Of a stretch of DNA of 64,000 nucleotides, positions 24,478 through 38,700 are shown one piece after another. The number at the start of each line of letters is the position of its first letter. The stretch's first letter is position 1. The stretch spans positions 20,142,469 through 20,206,468 of the forward strand of contig NC_088112.1 in NCBI RefSeq assembly GCF_036370855.1, written 5' to 3'. The notes below the pieces were generated by a model. The model did not search any database. It saw nothing but the letters and a program-made list of their open reading frames with translations, and was not told the DNA's origin. Made by a program: the position numbers and the translations under genes. This DNA comes from Dromaius novaehollandiae. Lineage: Eukaryota; Chordata; Aves; Casuariiformes; Dromaiidae.

Positions 24478-25213
24478 GTTAGTGTCTTTTGGGCTTACTC
24501 TAAATGAGACAGCTGGTAGTTGTTTTAACTTAAAAACAAATTAAAAGAAATGTGGACTTACCAACTTTATTTCACTAAATTAATGCTGTTTTCATTTTGC
24601 TAGGATTTTATCCGTTGTTAGGGTTGGCTGTATGCTAACTTTGGCAAAAAAAAATCTGATGCAGTCCATGCTGCCTCCTTTTTAATGTAGACATGCTCCT
24701 GACTGTGATGGCTAGTCTTGGCATAACTGAGTTATTTTAGTCTCATTGAATAAATTAAGAGTAGAAACAAAAACCATGTTAGGCTACATTTTGCTTCTAA
24801 AATACTGTTTTTGCAGAAAGTTATATTTTTCTGAACTCAGGCAGATTTGTAGGCAAAAGCAGCATTATGAACCCTGATCATTATGATACTGTCTTTCCTG
24901 ACATTATTACAGTCCTTTTAAATTCTGTTTCTCACACATAAATATGGTTCTTTTTTTTTTTTTTTCTACAATGCTCACTGGCATGTTGTTCAAAAAGCTA
25001 CAACATTAATTCACTACATCTCAACATGATACATACTATTTTAAATGCAAACTGTTACCATTAAAGAGCATTATTTGAAGCACGCATCTGTCTTCAAATT
25101 CCAAATATATGCCTCCAACAACATTTATTATTGTGAGGGGGCTTCTGTAACCCTACTGCTCAGCTCTTGAATGGCCCAGCTATGCATATCATAGTTGCAT
25201 TTGTTTATCACAG
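24478..25213 (+). other. CDKL3: CDKL3 intron 8
   Basis: 736 bp, AT-rich, with a T-run at 24952-24965. Nothing else recognised. Confidence 0.8.
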
Positions 25214-25304
25214 GGCATCTGAAAAAACAAAGGAAATAAGTCCTTGGCAATCAGTGGGACAGATGGGAACCAGCACCAAACAGGAGGAAGAGTCTGTGCT
25301 TCAG
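25214..25304 (+). pseudogene. CDKL3: CDKL3 exon 9 (tail)
   Basis: 91 nt completing Arg and encoding ASEKTKEISPWQSVGQMG then TSTKQEEESVLQ. The SxGQM core aligns with the tail segment SIGQVM of mammalian CDKL3 (recalled). CACAG acceptor, GTATGT donor, frame open. Confidence 0.82.
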
Positions 25305-25982
25305 GTATGTGTATTTTCTTTGTTTTCTTACTTTGATTAACATACATTTGCAAGTTTTGAAATGTATCAGACTGACTTATTTAAGGAGAGGCATAATGAT
25401 CCTTGGAGCTTTTCTGTTGGTGGTGACAATTGTACCATGTTAGGTCCACAAAGAATGAAACTGTAGCCCGATAAAGCTGTTGGATTTTTCACCCTGGACT
25501 TTACTGGAATTAGATATAGAACAAATCTTTCCTCACTGGTGTTTTCCTGGAGTGACAGTACAATCTTAGCTGCAGCTTTGCTTTTTGGCATGAGTGTACT
25601 CTCAAGTCTTTCTCTGAAGACCTCCCCTCCCTGCTTTTTACTGTTTTGCATTTCTAAAACTAAGAAGAACAATGCATGGTAAGTAGTACCTCCATCCTTG
25701 TATAGCCATCTGCACGCTGAGGAACCAGAGTTATGACAGAACTTAAGATTTGCAAAATATTTAACATTCTGGAGGTTCTCTCAATGGGGTTAATTTATGG
25801 GGTAAGAGAGCTGTCCGTCTTCTACTACAGAACTGTGGGTCTAGGGCCCCCACTGAAACCTGAATTTTTAATATATTTTACTATGCTTAGCTGGCAGGAA
25901 TCTTTAGAAAGTACAGTGGGAAAGCAGTAAGTAACAGGCACACCACACGCACCTTCAGATATATTATGATTTTTTCATTTAG
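25305..25982 (+). other. CDKL3: CDKL3 intron 9
   Basis: 678 bp. Open frames on both strands (25367-25672 minus, 25733-25930 plus) show no recognisable domain. No RNA gene seen. Confidence 0.8.
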
Positions 25983-26145
25983 ATCAGGTCGGAAAAGGTT
26001 GCAGCATATGAACAAACTGCTCAAATTGATCAAACAGTCAGTGTAAACCAAAAGAAATGTGGTATTTCAAAATCTGAGAAAAAAGACATCCGCTTCCTGG
26101 AGCTGCTAATAACACCACAACAAAAGGAGCTGAAAGCAGTGGAAG
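25983..26145 (+). pseudogene. CDKL3: CDKL3 exon 10 (tail)
   Basis: 163 nt encoding IRSEKVAAYEQTAQIDQT through KSEKKDIRFLELLITPQQ to KELKAVE plus one base. It aligns with the tail segment ending in GME of mammalian CDKL3. TTTAG acceptor, GTAAGA donor. No lesion. Confidence 0.82.
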
Positions 26146-26511
26146 GTAAGAAATTCAAATTGGCTTTGCAGGTGCACAAATCAGAAGCTAGTTCTAGCAG
26201 AGAAGTATTAATCTGAACTAATACCTAAATTACCAATAAGTAGCTTTGGTGGAAAATTCTTAGGAAAAAAAATGCATCAGATTAGACAGGATAAAAACCA
26301 CTCATGCATTTTTAGGCTTCAGGAATATTTCTTGTATGCACATGAAAGTCAGGATGAAATTTGAAAAATTATTATTTTTTAACTGAAAAATCTCTAAAAT
26401 AGTTCAGTACTGTTTCCAAATCAATCCATTTAGGCACAGAATTTGAAGGTAAGTGGAGAATATAGGAAAAAAGACAAAGTCTAGAAATAATTATGTATCT
26501 CTTTGTGAAAG
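26146..26511 (+). other. CDKL3: CDKL3 intron 10
   Basis: 366 bp of AT-rich sequence between the exon 10 donor and the acceptor AAAG at 26508-26511. Exon 10 joins exon 11 in phase to give AVEAKQVKML, so no exon is missing here. Confidence 0.75.
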
Positions 26512-26603
26512 CTAAACAGGTAAAAATGCTGAAGAGGGAAACAATTCTGAAGTATCTAAAATACCTTCTTTACTCAATGTTGATCAATGTCAAGAAAAAT
26601 GAG
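26512..26603 (+). pseudogene. CDKL3: CDKL3 exon 11 (C-terminal), frame-shifted
   Basis: Starts in phase as KQVKMLKRE (mammalian KQIKMLKRE, recalled). From 26555 the homology SKIPSLLNVDQ continues in a different frame, offset by two positions, so the net change between the blocks is not a multiple of three. In that second frame a TGA lies at the exon end, where the mammalian reading continues. The donor GTAAAT follows 26603. The exon start at 26512 was chosen because it preserves phase and joins the conserved residues. Confidence 0.8.
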
Positions 26604-26703
26604 GTAAATGAATACATTAGTGAAAAATATATGATGGTTTATACAATTGTTAGAAGATGTAACATTCAAACACCTAACTTTCTTTTCTCAAATTCATTTT
26701 CAG

Positions 26704-26726
26704 ACTGTGGAAAAAACACAAAATAA
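26704..26726 (+). pseudogene. CDKL3: Possible terminal CDKL3 exon remnant
   Basis: After a TTTTCAG acceptor, the bases can be read as a short CGKN-containing end followed by TAA, reminiscent of the HCEGKN near the C-terminus of the longer human isoform (recalled). It is too short for a firm call and may be chance. Confidence 0.35.
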
Positions 26727-29700
26727 ACTCAAGCAGTCTTTCCTGGAATAAGCAATGTACCAGCATGTGAGACTGTAGAGTCTTTGTAGAGTAAAATCTT
26801 TGTTCTTTTCTTAATCTTTGAGAAGCTAATATGGCTGTTTAATGATGTGTGGGATTTCATAAGTTTGCTGTGGTTTGTGTGCACTCCACAGGAATAATTT
26901 CAATGTGTTGATCATGAAACAACTGATGTTTACTTAAAAATGCATATTTATATTACCTCTTAAGCATCTGATTTTTTATAGGTGTTTCTTTTGTAGTGGC
27001 CACTTCTAGCTGGCTGCTCTTACACCTTTTACAATAATATCTAAACGTTCTTTTAATCCTTAGACAAATATATTCTCTGGAGGAAGAAATTTACATTAAA
27101 GGTATGTATCAATACAGACAAAATTTATACTTGCACATTAAAAAGCAAGATCAGGATGTCTGGCTTTTTCCTGCAGTTATGCATAGTATTAACATACTGC
27201 ATGTTCAACTCATCCAAAACGATGTGAGTAAAAATTAATTAGCTCAGCCTTTCCAAATGTTCTGTTATTTATTTCTCTTGCAGATGATCACCCACTGTGT
27301 TATGAATATGTTAAGGTAATGCTGGATTGAGTGTTCTAACCAACATTTTGTCATAGTTTCTGAAAATAAAGTGAATGAAGATTGTTCAGAAACTATTTGT
27401 GATTATGGAGTCAGCAGTTGTTAAGCTGATTTACACTTGGAGTAACACTCAGTTAAAAAAAAAATGGCTCATGGAGATTTCTTGAATTGAAACAGCCAAG
27501 AAGATTATTTTCTGTTCAGGTCTTAATATTTTATCATTTTAAGGGAAACCAGTTGCCAGGTAGAGAACATAATCCATAAATGCAGTTTGAACAAAAGACA
27601 TTTTCTTATATATGCAACTTTAAGCAACAGATTTTTACAGGGCATAATTTTACAACTACCTCTGTTTCCTAAGTTTTACAGCTCCATTAATAAAAAAGAA
27701 AGCTAATGTGAAAAAGTCAGAAGGGATTTTTTAGCCAAATACCACTTTCAGTGTACTCTTACGGTGATGTAAGGAAATGATGGAGGTCGTGGTCCACCAT
27801 TACCCATGAAACTCCTTTACTCCTAAACAGTGATTGTAGACTGTAGCTTGACAAATGGGATCTCAGGCATGAAGGATTACAAAATATTTATTTAGTATTA
27901 TTTACTTAATATTAAATAATTAGTATTTATATATTCACTGTGCAACTTTACATTTAGACTTCAGAAGGTCTAATTTTATATCTCTTTATTCTGTATAATT
28001 AGAAGCCATTTTTAGCTTTGGTGATAGCCTTTTATCCTAACTACTAAACATGTTTCATCTACAAGTGTTCTGAAATGTTATTTCAAAATTTTTTCAAAAC
28101 AAGTATTTGGTGCAGCTTGATTAATGTTTGCTTTGGCAACAGCGGTGGCTTAAGCAGCCCAGAGCCATGTTGTTTGTTTCCAGTCCCACATCTTTCCCTT
28201 GGCTGTGATGGCATAATTGCATGTGAGGTTCCACAGTGAGCCCAGTCAAGGACGCGATCTTGACTAAAATAACCTGACCAAAAATGGTTATTTTAAACTT
28301 GGATCACTTCCCTGCACACCAGCCTTACAAAGAGGTGGTAGCACAACTGAGACAGCACCCTGGGAAGGGAAGAGCTATAGTGGCAGAGGGAAAATAGGGG
28401 CTGCTCACTCCAGGACTGCTGCCAAAAGGCATGTCCATAAACCTGCAGCCTTGGCTGCAAAAACCCTGTGCAATGACTTTGGTCTGTTCAGTATCTGAAG
28501 CAAAGAAAAAGAAGTTCCAGGCGTATGATACTGTAGTAATTTCAACTCTGTTTCTACAATATCCATGACTAAATTAACAGAATAAACTATGAATTAACAA
28601 CATACTACAGTGATTGGTGTATATATATTGATAACATATAAGAAATCTGCATAACAGTGTAAGATTAGGAAAGACATGCAAATGTGCATTTGTAGAAGGA
28701 AAAATCTAGTTGGAGAACATAAACCAAAAAACCCTTGCAAAATTAACAGGTATTTTATAGTTATCTTGCTGTTTTCGGTTACCAGCATTGATAGATAATG
28801 GGCCTGCAGCAACATAAACAGTTACTCATCACGTTAACGGGTAGAGAAGCAATATAATTCAAGAGGTTAAACAATATCCTTGATTATTGGTATTCAGTGG
28901 GTGCAAACAGTGAGGATAAGTTACCTGCAGAGGAGGGGCAAGAAGCTAGAATACCTAGCAGAGGCAAGCTGGTCCAACATGCTTAACTGAAATCTACAGG
29001 AGTTTTGATTATATGGAAACTGTGTTATTTGGGCTGTCTTGTCCGTCACAATACTGTATTTTTTTCAGAGTAGTTTCTGCCTAATCATTACATCATATGG
29101 TATTACTAGGTGTCTGTAAACTGAAGAACTGAGCTGAGCAGCAAAGCTAATACAGTAAGCTAACTGGACAAGGTCGTGAACAGTAAAGTCAGAGGCCTTT
29201 CTTTATCCTGGAAATTAGGAAACACATTCCTGTTCTTACTGCCCTAACTTTTCCTATTTACTGTCGCATATTTAAAATTTGTCATTAGCTTCGTTCTAAT
29301 GCATTTTCCAGGTGGTCACTGGGATTGTTAGGAAGTTGGTAAAACACCACTTTGTAGATGAATTCAGGTTTAAATTTTTTCTGTTTCTTTTTTTTTCCCC
29401 CTGTTTATATGCTTTATGGTTTTATCTCTTTTCGCAATAGATTGATGACAATATATAGGAGGATTTTCTTTGCTTCCTCCCACCCTGTCCATACAAATTG
29501 GTAAGTTCACAGCTTGAAATCTGTTAAGTATTATAACAAGTGTTTTATCATGATAAATGTCTTTAGTTTATCCTCTTCCATGGTCTGGAGAGGAAAAAAC
29601 TATTCTGCATCTATGGATGAATCCCTCATCTTCATTCCTGTCAGTTAGGAAAAGTTACAAACCACCCAAGCTAGCTATTAGGAGGTGGTGGAAAGCTATG

Positions 29701-32700
29701 AAAAGTCTAGAAAGTAAAAGAAAAAGAAAAAAACTGTATTAGTGTCTAAGTTCAAATAAATTTCTCTTTATAGCTTTATAGCAAGGTGGCTACTTAAAGT
29801 CTTGAAATATAAACAGAGTTTTAGATAACACATTTCATAGCAATAAAAAGTCATACCATCAAAATTAGGATGATCTGTACGTGGCTTGATTTCTTTTTAT
29901 TTAATCTTGCAGGGTTTATTAAACCTAAACATAAGAATATTGGGGATCATTCAGTTTTGCTGTCTGGCCTGTGATTTGCTGCCAACACGTTATGCTCGTG
30001 CTGTTGGAGGTTTAATAAAGTGTTGACTGACTTATACTAACTGTATCAGATGTTTTAATGGGTTTTCTAAACTGCATTATACATAGCGCACACATGTAGG
30101 TGTGAAAAAGGAACACTGGCCCTCTGAACAAAGCAGATTTGCTATAGATAAACCTGTAATGACATCACCAGGGTGTAACCAATGGTTACCAACCAACCCC
30201 AATACTCCATAAATCTGTGTGTTAGACAGTGTATTCTACACATGGCTCTTCCTTACCAGCGCTGAACTAGTACATTTCCATGTCCTGTGCTCAAAGGGCA
30301 AGACAATCGTAAGAGATTACACTGAGATTTGGATGCTAGACTATTTTTCAAATCTCTTCCTCTACCTCTCCCAATGCCTTTTTCCATACAATCTTATTTA
30401 AAATAGTTATTTTGAGGGCTGGAAGTAAGTAGGGAGCTGAGGGCTAAATTTCATCGAATTCAGAAAAACCGTGCATGGGCTAAGGATTTTAGTTACAACC
30501 AAGAAAAGCAGGTTTCATTCACTGCATCCCAACTCAGAAGACAGAGGTGTATACCTTGAAGATCTCAGAAAAACGCTATCTACAGGGCTCAAAAAATGGC
30601 GTGAAAGGGAGAAAGCAAATGCTCCAAGAATAAATAGTAAAATATTTTCTATTTAAAGTGGTTTGATCTGGCACTAGCCTGGGAGACATCTGGACTGTGT
30701 TCCTTTCTTGCTGTGCTGCTGGCCAAGGTGATTTGGGTAAATAATCTTATTGCTGAACACTTCAGATTCCCCATCTATGAAGTGGTATTGGCTTTTGCAA
30801 AGCCCACTGAGACCTACTGATGGAAAACACTATGCCAGAGTTGGTATTAAGATTTGACGCCTTTCTCATAAAGGGAACTCTTTGTATCTTTTGTTTTTTG
30901 TCCTTGAACTCTTTTAGAAATGTGCTAAGTTTGTTCATCTGCAAGGTTTTAAAAGGATAGTCAGAGAAAACCTAATCATCAACTAATCTCTGCTGTTAAA
31001 AAACTTTGCCCCCAGAAAAGTAGTAGTTTTTTGTCTGTATGCTGTATGCCTCCCTCCGCTCTGCAGAGCTAACAAATACAACACCACTGAAATTAGAAAT
31101 GACAACACAAGCAGGAACCTCCTGCAGGAGGACAACGGAAAAAATAATGCCTGAGTAATATGGAAATAACTACCCTATTCAGAAATATCTATTACACTTA
31201 TTATTGCAGCTGTAGGGGCATGTTACAGATCACAGCACTGTGAACACAGCACATCAGCCATGGGCTTAACAATAGTATCCAGCAAATTCAGACCAGTCAT
31301 GCAGCTCTAACATTTTTGCTCTTTGCTATCTGCTTCACAGGTCTTTCTGCTGAGGAACTGTTAAGTGTTTTATTGCATATATGAATATGTAGATATATAT
31401 TTTTAAATAGAGTTGCTCAACTACAGAAAAGTATTTTCCAAATAAAAAACATGATTTTATGTGTAAGACACTGTTTGTGTTAGACAAAGTATACCTTCTA
31501 TCAAGCATTACTCTGAAGTGTTGCAAACAGATTTTGTTTCAGGTTGGTTGTGGGAGGATGAATTTATGATAATAAAAGTTGTATTTCTTAAACCTCTGTT
31601 CAACAGCATTCTTTTAAATTTAAATGCAGAAAGAGTAAGTTGGAATAGCTGTTGAAACAAAATAGTTATTTTCCTAGCGTAAGTATTTTGGACTCATTGG
31701 TTAATTCTCCTCTTTGTTCTGTTGCATAGACAGCTTATGCAGACTGTGATGAGACAAAATTACATCAGATACAGAAACATCCTCTCAAAATTCAGAACTG
31801 GAATTTTCCCTTGAGTCACTTGTATACAGCTGCTCATTATCTCATAGAATGCTTTTTATTGCAGTTTGAAGAGCATCTGATGTCAAAGGAGAAACTCTAT
31901 TTAGTAATACCATAGTCTTCATTTTAACTGTGTGGCTGCTTCTCCAAAAAGGAAGCCCCTGTCTTTCTAAGGGGAGGAAGTGTAGGCTAGTAGATAAAGT
32001 ACAGAAGTGAGGAACAACAAGCGTAGGAGACACTCCTCCATTGAGAGATTATAGGTGAAGCATAGATAAAGTTTTCCTTTCCTGACAAAGGAAAACAGGG
32101 GAAAGGGAGAGATTTTCTTAGTTTCACATAGTGGTAGATGTAGACTTAGGCACAGAATATCATGTCTCCTGACAACCCATTGCCATTAAAGCAATGTCCT
32201 ACTTTGTCCTGACACAGGTGGAATGTGTTACGTTCTGAAACTATTAACCATCCTATTTTTCATTTCCATACAGCATGTAGAGAAGCTTCATTATGTCTAA
32301 AATAATGTAGCAGTGTTTGAATGCTGGAAACTTTGAAAAATTGAGATTTCGATAGGACATGATAAATACGTGTAGCTAATAAATTTATCATTCTTTCACG
32401 AGTCCTACAAGCAAATGAAGCATTACTGAAGATGGAAAAAATTTTGTTGATATCACTGGAGCTGAACACACTTAAGCCAGAATGAAACATAAATGCCCAC
32501 ATAATCCTCTGTGACCTCTCAATTATTCCCACACAGCATAACAGTGATTTCAGATTACATTGAAGGGAAGTGTAATTTAAACTTTGCATGGTATGTCTGC
32601 TTGTCCCTGTAATTTCCTTCTTCAGGAGTCATTGAGACAAGTTAATCTGTAGTGTATTTTAGTTGGAGTAAGGGTTGCAGCAGAGACACTTTGGCCCATT

Positions 32701-35700
32701 GTGAGTCTTTGCGTTCTTTCTAGTACTATTTTCCATAATGATTTCATCCATGTCTCAGTGTCTGATTACTAGAGGAATAGCCTCTGTATGCAGAAGACAA
32801 TGGTTGATTGCTAACCATGGTGGAGCTGCATGGGAGAGGAGTATTATGAATCTATAGCTGGAGCTTGCTAGAGTTAAAGAATCAGTAGTACAAAAAGTTT
32901 GCTGCAACTTGCCATGGATCAAAACATTTCAGAAAATACAGGATTCCCAAAATGCAGCTCAGACAAGTTTCACTCAAATATTTAAGTATAAAATATTTTC
33001 TGACATACAGAAAAATCCTAGCAGTGTTCAATTACTGCTTACAAAATTTATGCTTCTACTTTCAGAGTTTCTTTTCCTGTGTTAACCATAGAAATCGAAA
33101 ACCCTGTCTCAGTTGAAATATTTGCAAGATAGAAAGCTTGTTCACTGAACTTTGGAAACTGTCTGGCATCTGAAGAGTAGCATCTTGATTATTGGAACTG
33201 GCAAAATGTTGATTTTTATCAGTATCAGTGTTTGGTTTGGATTGTCTCCTTTAACTCTACTTTTGAAATCATGTCAAACCCAGCTCCTTTTGTTAAACTC
33301 TTCTTAATACTAGACCAGCTGGCTCGTGCTTTTTAATATCTACTCTCTTTACTTTTCAAATATACGCAGTCAGATATCATTGTCTTCCTTTGGTGTTACA
33401 TAAAATCCACAGGTGTATAGTTGAAGAAAGGTTCACTTTAGAGTGGCATATGAAATACATTGGCATGAAGAAACACCTTTTAACTGGGCTGGTCATATGA
33501 TCGGTATTTGGCAGAGACTCAGAGCATGACTCAGTGAAATCTTTTAACAGTGAAGCTTCTCGTATAGTAAACATTCCCAAACACTAGACACTATAGTTTT
33601 ATTTCACTGAAGTAAAATCCTATTATATTAAACTATAAAGTGGAAACATACTCTAGGTTAATTTAATGGATGAAGCTCTAAGTCTTCACCATCTGTTCCA
33701 TCCTTTAATTACAAAAACAAAAAATTACAATTCATAAACTCATCAGAAAAAGAAGACTAGAATGATTTGGATACCTAAGTATGTATTATACCCAGACTGC
33801 TGATCTCTATTACATATATGGTTTCACTTGACAGTAAGCTATACTTTACTGGTAGCATTCCTACTTTAAAAATATATATTGGTAGTTTCAAGTGGATAAA
33901 TGGTTAGTCATTCCCTTACCTAGAAACCTTATTGTCGAATAAGTGGTTCTGTTGTCATCTTAGATGTAGCTGCTTTTCAGGATAAGTGAAATGACCTTTG
34001 TGCCTGCAAGCCATTGAACACTGCAGAATGCTTCTGAACAAGAGCGTACAGAAATGTAGTAGATGAAAAGCCACATTATAGATGCACTTTGTTAGTGCTT
34101 TTTCATATCACAGGCTACCCTCTTTAAAAAGGAGTATGTATTTTTTTCTTCTGGATGATACATGGAAAGCATTTACATTTAAAGCAAATGAACAAAAGGC
34201 AACTGCCCCAGAAGCTTGTTCACTTTTATCATAGACATAAGAAAATAATTAGTTTGTTCACCTAATAGTTATGATCATGGCTTTGTTTTCCATTAAAGTT
34301 ACTTTGAAGCAAGTGTATTTCAGTCAAAAAATCCATGAATGTAACTAGCAAAATCTGCAACAGTAGCTGTAACACTTCACAGAAGGGGAAATGCAAGTTG
34401 AAATGGCTCTGAAGATCATTAAACAGGCACAAGAGACATCTGTCCTCTGATTTGTTCACCATCCCATGCTGCCTCCTGCTATACTGGTTTCACAGTATAC
34501 AGTAAGAGCAGGAGTTATTTTCTTGAACACAAAAGTGTATTAAATAGTCACATAAAACCAGAAGAACTTGTTTTGGAAGAAGTCAGCCCTATCTCAAGGC
34601 TACTGTAATGTACACACCTTTACTGTTGAAATTCTTTCACTGGGTATATTATGTACCCGTGAGTAATTCCTGCCAGATTTGGCTATATCTGCCTGACTCT
34701 TTCTCCAATTGGACACCATCAAAAAAATAAGAACATTAGTGTCTATACCAATAATGTTTTTTGGAACTACTAAAAAGATGAATGATTTTCCACTAAAATA
34801 GATACCAATTTTTAATGGAAGTGTAACTGTATTCAGTAGAGAAAGGGCAAAATATGGGAAGGTACACTGAGTGACTTTATCTAGAAAAGAGTTGCAACAC
34901 AAGACAAGTAGATTTAACACCATTACGCTGTTAAGACTTTAATTTGTATTATAGCTCTGGTGCCCTGGAAGATGCCATCTCTAAAGGAAACAAATGCATT
35001 CTTCTTAGGAAGTTCTGTCAGATTTTCATATGACTATTTTTGGTAGTACAATGAGAATCACGAAGTTAAACTTTCTGTGCAGTGTCGCAAAGCACTGGGC
35101 CAATGCTCCTGTGAAGGAAAGACACCTCTATCAAGTTGGCAAAATTCTCTCTCTCACGCTGTGCAAAGGACAACAGAGTTCAAATACTGCTGAAACAGTT
35201 CCTGCATCACCTCTCCACTCATTCATTCATTCTAATAAATATACAGTAATTATGGAATGGAAAAATTTGACCGAGAATTCTAATTGCCCAAGCTAATGAG
35301 AGTTATCTGAAACCAGTTCTCTCTGATAGTGCGTTATTTAATTATGGAATGATTATTCACCCAACAAAAATAACAGTCCTATAATTTCATTGATCTTTTC
35401 AGTTTGTAAGTGGGGAGGAAAACCGCACTGGTGAAGTATACAAATTAACATTATGCTTGTGCTAGATATGTACTCCTAAGAGTACCCCTCTGCCTACCAT
35501 GGTAGCAAGCAAGGTTAGTATTAACTTCTGTGTTTGGATACATCTATAGTTCAAATATAAGATATCACAGTTTGTTGTTACTGTGATCATCTAGGGAGCT
35601 GGGGAGTTTGTTTTGGCTTACGGAAGATTTCTTAAATCCCCAGGATCAACCACTGCCCCTTCCTGGGTATTTTTCATCCTTCCCAAGTCATGTGAGTTTG

Positions 35701-38700
35701 ATGGAGATGACAAAGAAAAGAGGGGAAGATGACCCAGCTCAGGGCTGAAAGGGTATATAGCGTTACCCAGGAGAAACAGAGACAGTACTTTGCCTATGAA
35801 CACAATGTTACCAATGAAGAAGCTCAGGTTTATCCAGTGTAGCTCCAACCACCTGGAGATACTCTGCTTCCTGGTAATTTACCGTTGTTGTTTAATTTTG
35901 AATATTTATTATTACACTCACAAATATTTTGACTGGCAGTGAGTTGGCATGACTAGTAGTTTCTGCTTGGGCAATACAGCATTACCAAAGATCCTTATGC
36001 CTACGACTGAGGTATGCTGACAACACATGATTTTACGACGTCAAACCTGAGTCAGTCTTTACATATTTGTTTTCATGAACCTTAAACTGTCTCTCACATT
36101 TTCCTCAAAAAAGAAGAGACAATTCTATTTAGGCCCTGCATAGCCCAGAAATTGTAGTGCAAATAATTTCAGGTTGCTACAGCAGTTCTTCCACCCCACC
36201 CTTAAAATAAGGCTTTTGGTGAGAACATTCTGTTATGTAATGATGCAAACAAGACTTGGAACAATAATAATTATCCAACTTACCACCTATTTTTAACATC
36301 TAAGATGAAAGGCACTGAAATTCAGAATGATAATATTCCAAGTACTAAACATAGCAGTGAATCTGCCCATTACACTGAAATCTGATTCAATATTGGGTTA
36401 AAAATAAGGTCAGGTTATTATTTGTAACTAGCTATTACTAGTAATACATTTGTTAACCACAGTGAAATGAAATCATAATCTAAGAATAAGTGTTCCCGTG
36501 CAGTCAATATATCAAGGTTCTCCTTTGTCCTTTATCACATACACAAATAGCTTTCAACAGAAGTTTTCCCTCCCCAGTCTCTCTATTCAGAGAAAGCATT
36601 TCAGCACTACGTGGAACCAGGCTTGCGAACTGATGCTGAGCTGGATGGCAAAGCAGTAGGTTAGCCAAGGCATTTTTAGCTGAGCTTGTGTGCATCTGTT
36701 TTGTCATGCAAAACCCAACCGTAACATCTCCTGAACAACATGGATATCAACATGCTTCTAGAAGTCATGGGTGCAGTTCACCCCAGCTGGGTCCAGGTTT
36801 CCTTCCCTGCAAGGTACTGGCAGTGCTTTGACGGAAACGTACATTTACCTGGCAAGAAAGTGAGGGAGGAATACTTGGCATTTTCTTGCTCCGATCTTTT
36901 TGTGCAGTCTCACTATAATTTGACTCTCCAGCTGCTTTGCCCAGATGAAGGTCATTATGACAGCAACCGTGATGCAGTATTAACCGAAGGGTAAAAATCT
37001 GGAAAAAAATGCAGTGGCTATAATAATCAGAGAATCTCATTCATTCACTCATAAATAAATAGGTAGCCAAATTGGCTACATCAGTCAGATGTTGCCTAAC
37101 TTATGCATAACAGGAACTCCAGGGGACAGAGAAGAAAAAAAGAGACATGGAATAAAATGATCCTATTTATTGGCTGAACTGCATTGTGTGTTTTTCCATT
37201 ATCCACAGTACTTTGCAAGGGTGCAGTTACAGAGTAGAAATGCTGTGAGAAGTATGGGCAATGTCACGGAGAGCTCAAGCATAATATCCTGAAGTCTGCA
37301 GGTGCAGTACTTGGTCCTCCTGGATTTATAGGCATTTAATAGGATTGTGGTCTTGTTCTAAAGAAAACAATCCTCCTTACAACCATAAAACCTCCCTGGG
37401 TATATTAGCCAGCTGCATTCTTTTTGATCACTTACTGCATTTTGCCGTAAGTCTATGCACCCACCAAGATGAGGAAAGAAAATACACCCTGTAGAGAGGT
37501 TTTAGCCATAATTCAGCCACCACATTTTGTTTGAGATTGAGCAGCAGTGAGCAGTGCAGCCCCTTGCTAAGATCTTACATCTTGAAAAAACACCTCTTAG
37601 AAGCACTGCATTTTTGGGATTCCTAAAGCCAGCCACTTGAAAGCCAGAAACAGTGGTGTCTCCCCAGAGTACGGGCAGGAAAAGCAAAGATAGATCCCAA
37701 GCCTAATGCAGGGAATGTTATGTTGGAATTGTCTGTATGAGGCATGTGGGACGTGCCAAGTGTGTGCTACTTATAATAAAAAAATCCTGTAGCATATTAT
37801 TTCCATGACAACTGTTTGTATCTATTAAGGATTTATTTTGTGCCTGAGTGCTTAAAAGTAATTTCTGGAAAATGAAAGACTGAACAATACGAAAGCTTTT
37901 CTGAAGATAGTACTTGCAATGTGTAATGTATGCTGATTTGAGCATGATACCAACAATCAGCAAGCCTCAAGTTTTCTAGCACAGGTTTCTCACACAGGCT
38001 CAGCTGCGCAGTGATATACATTTCATCTGTGCTCCTACCAACCAGACAAGAGACAGCACCAAGCTGGATGCACAAGCTTAAAGCAGCACCAAGTGCCATG
38101 CTAATGCAAACGTTGGCATGTAACTGTCTGCATCTGACTGTGTAACACACGGCTGATACCAAACAACCCAGGAGCACGTGTTGCAGGTAACATGTCACTT
38201 CTATACAATGAGGAAAACACGGGCAAAGAGTACAAAACAACAGAAGTATGTGATATGAAATATTTTCTGCTGAAAAACTTAAAAGATTTGAAAGAAAACA
38301 TGGGTTCTCAGCAAGTCTAAAAGCAAGGCTTCCTTCCACTAGGAAGACACAACATTTATGTTCAAGATTTTGCTCCTAATATTTATTCAGAGAATCAGTT
38401 ATTTTATATTTGGCATCCTCATAGGACTGCATCTTTTTGGCTTTGGTTTTACATAGCTTTGAATTATATCTGTACTGTCATGGATAATAAGGGCCATATT
38501 GTCAGAAATAAATACAATTACCTTCTAAATTCCTGGTCATCTTAAATTTTAATCCAACACCATCAATACGCTGAAAAAATAACCCTGACATTTCCACAGC
38601 AGCACATTTTGTAAGGTTTGTTCAGCTCCCTACTAAGTGGTTTGTGTAAGTAATGGCACATTGGTTTGCTTCCTTCAATCATCTCTCTCTGATACCTCTA

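Noticed and set aside
26434-26448. A 15-nt microexon flanked by TTTAG and GTAAGT in CDKL3 intron 10
   Set aside because: Exon 10 joins 26512 directly in phase and gives the conserved AVEAKQVKML order, so no intervening exon is needed.
37833-38339. 168-codon minus-strand open frame in the intergenic region
   Set aside because: It starts at GTG, has no ATG near the start, no domain and no splice context; plausible by chance in 64 kb read in six frames.
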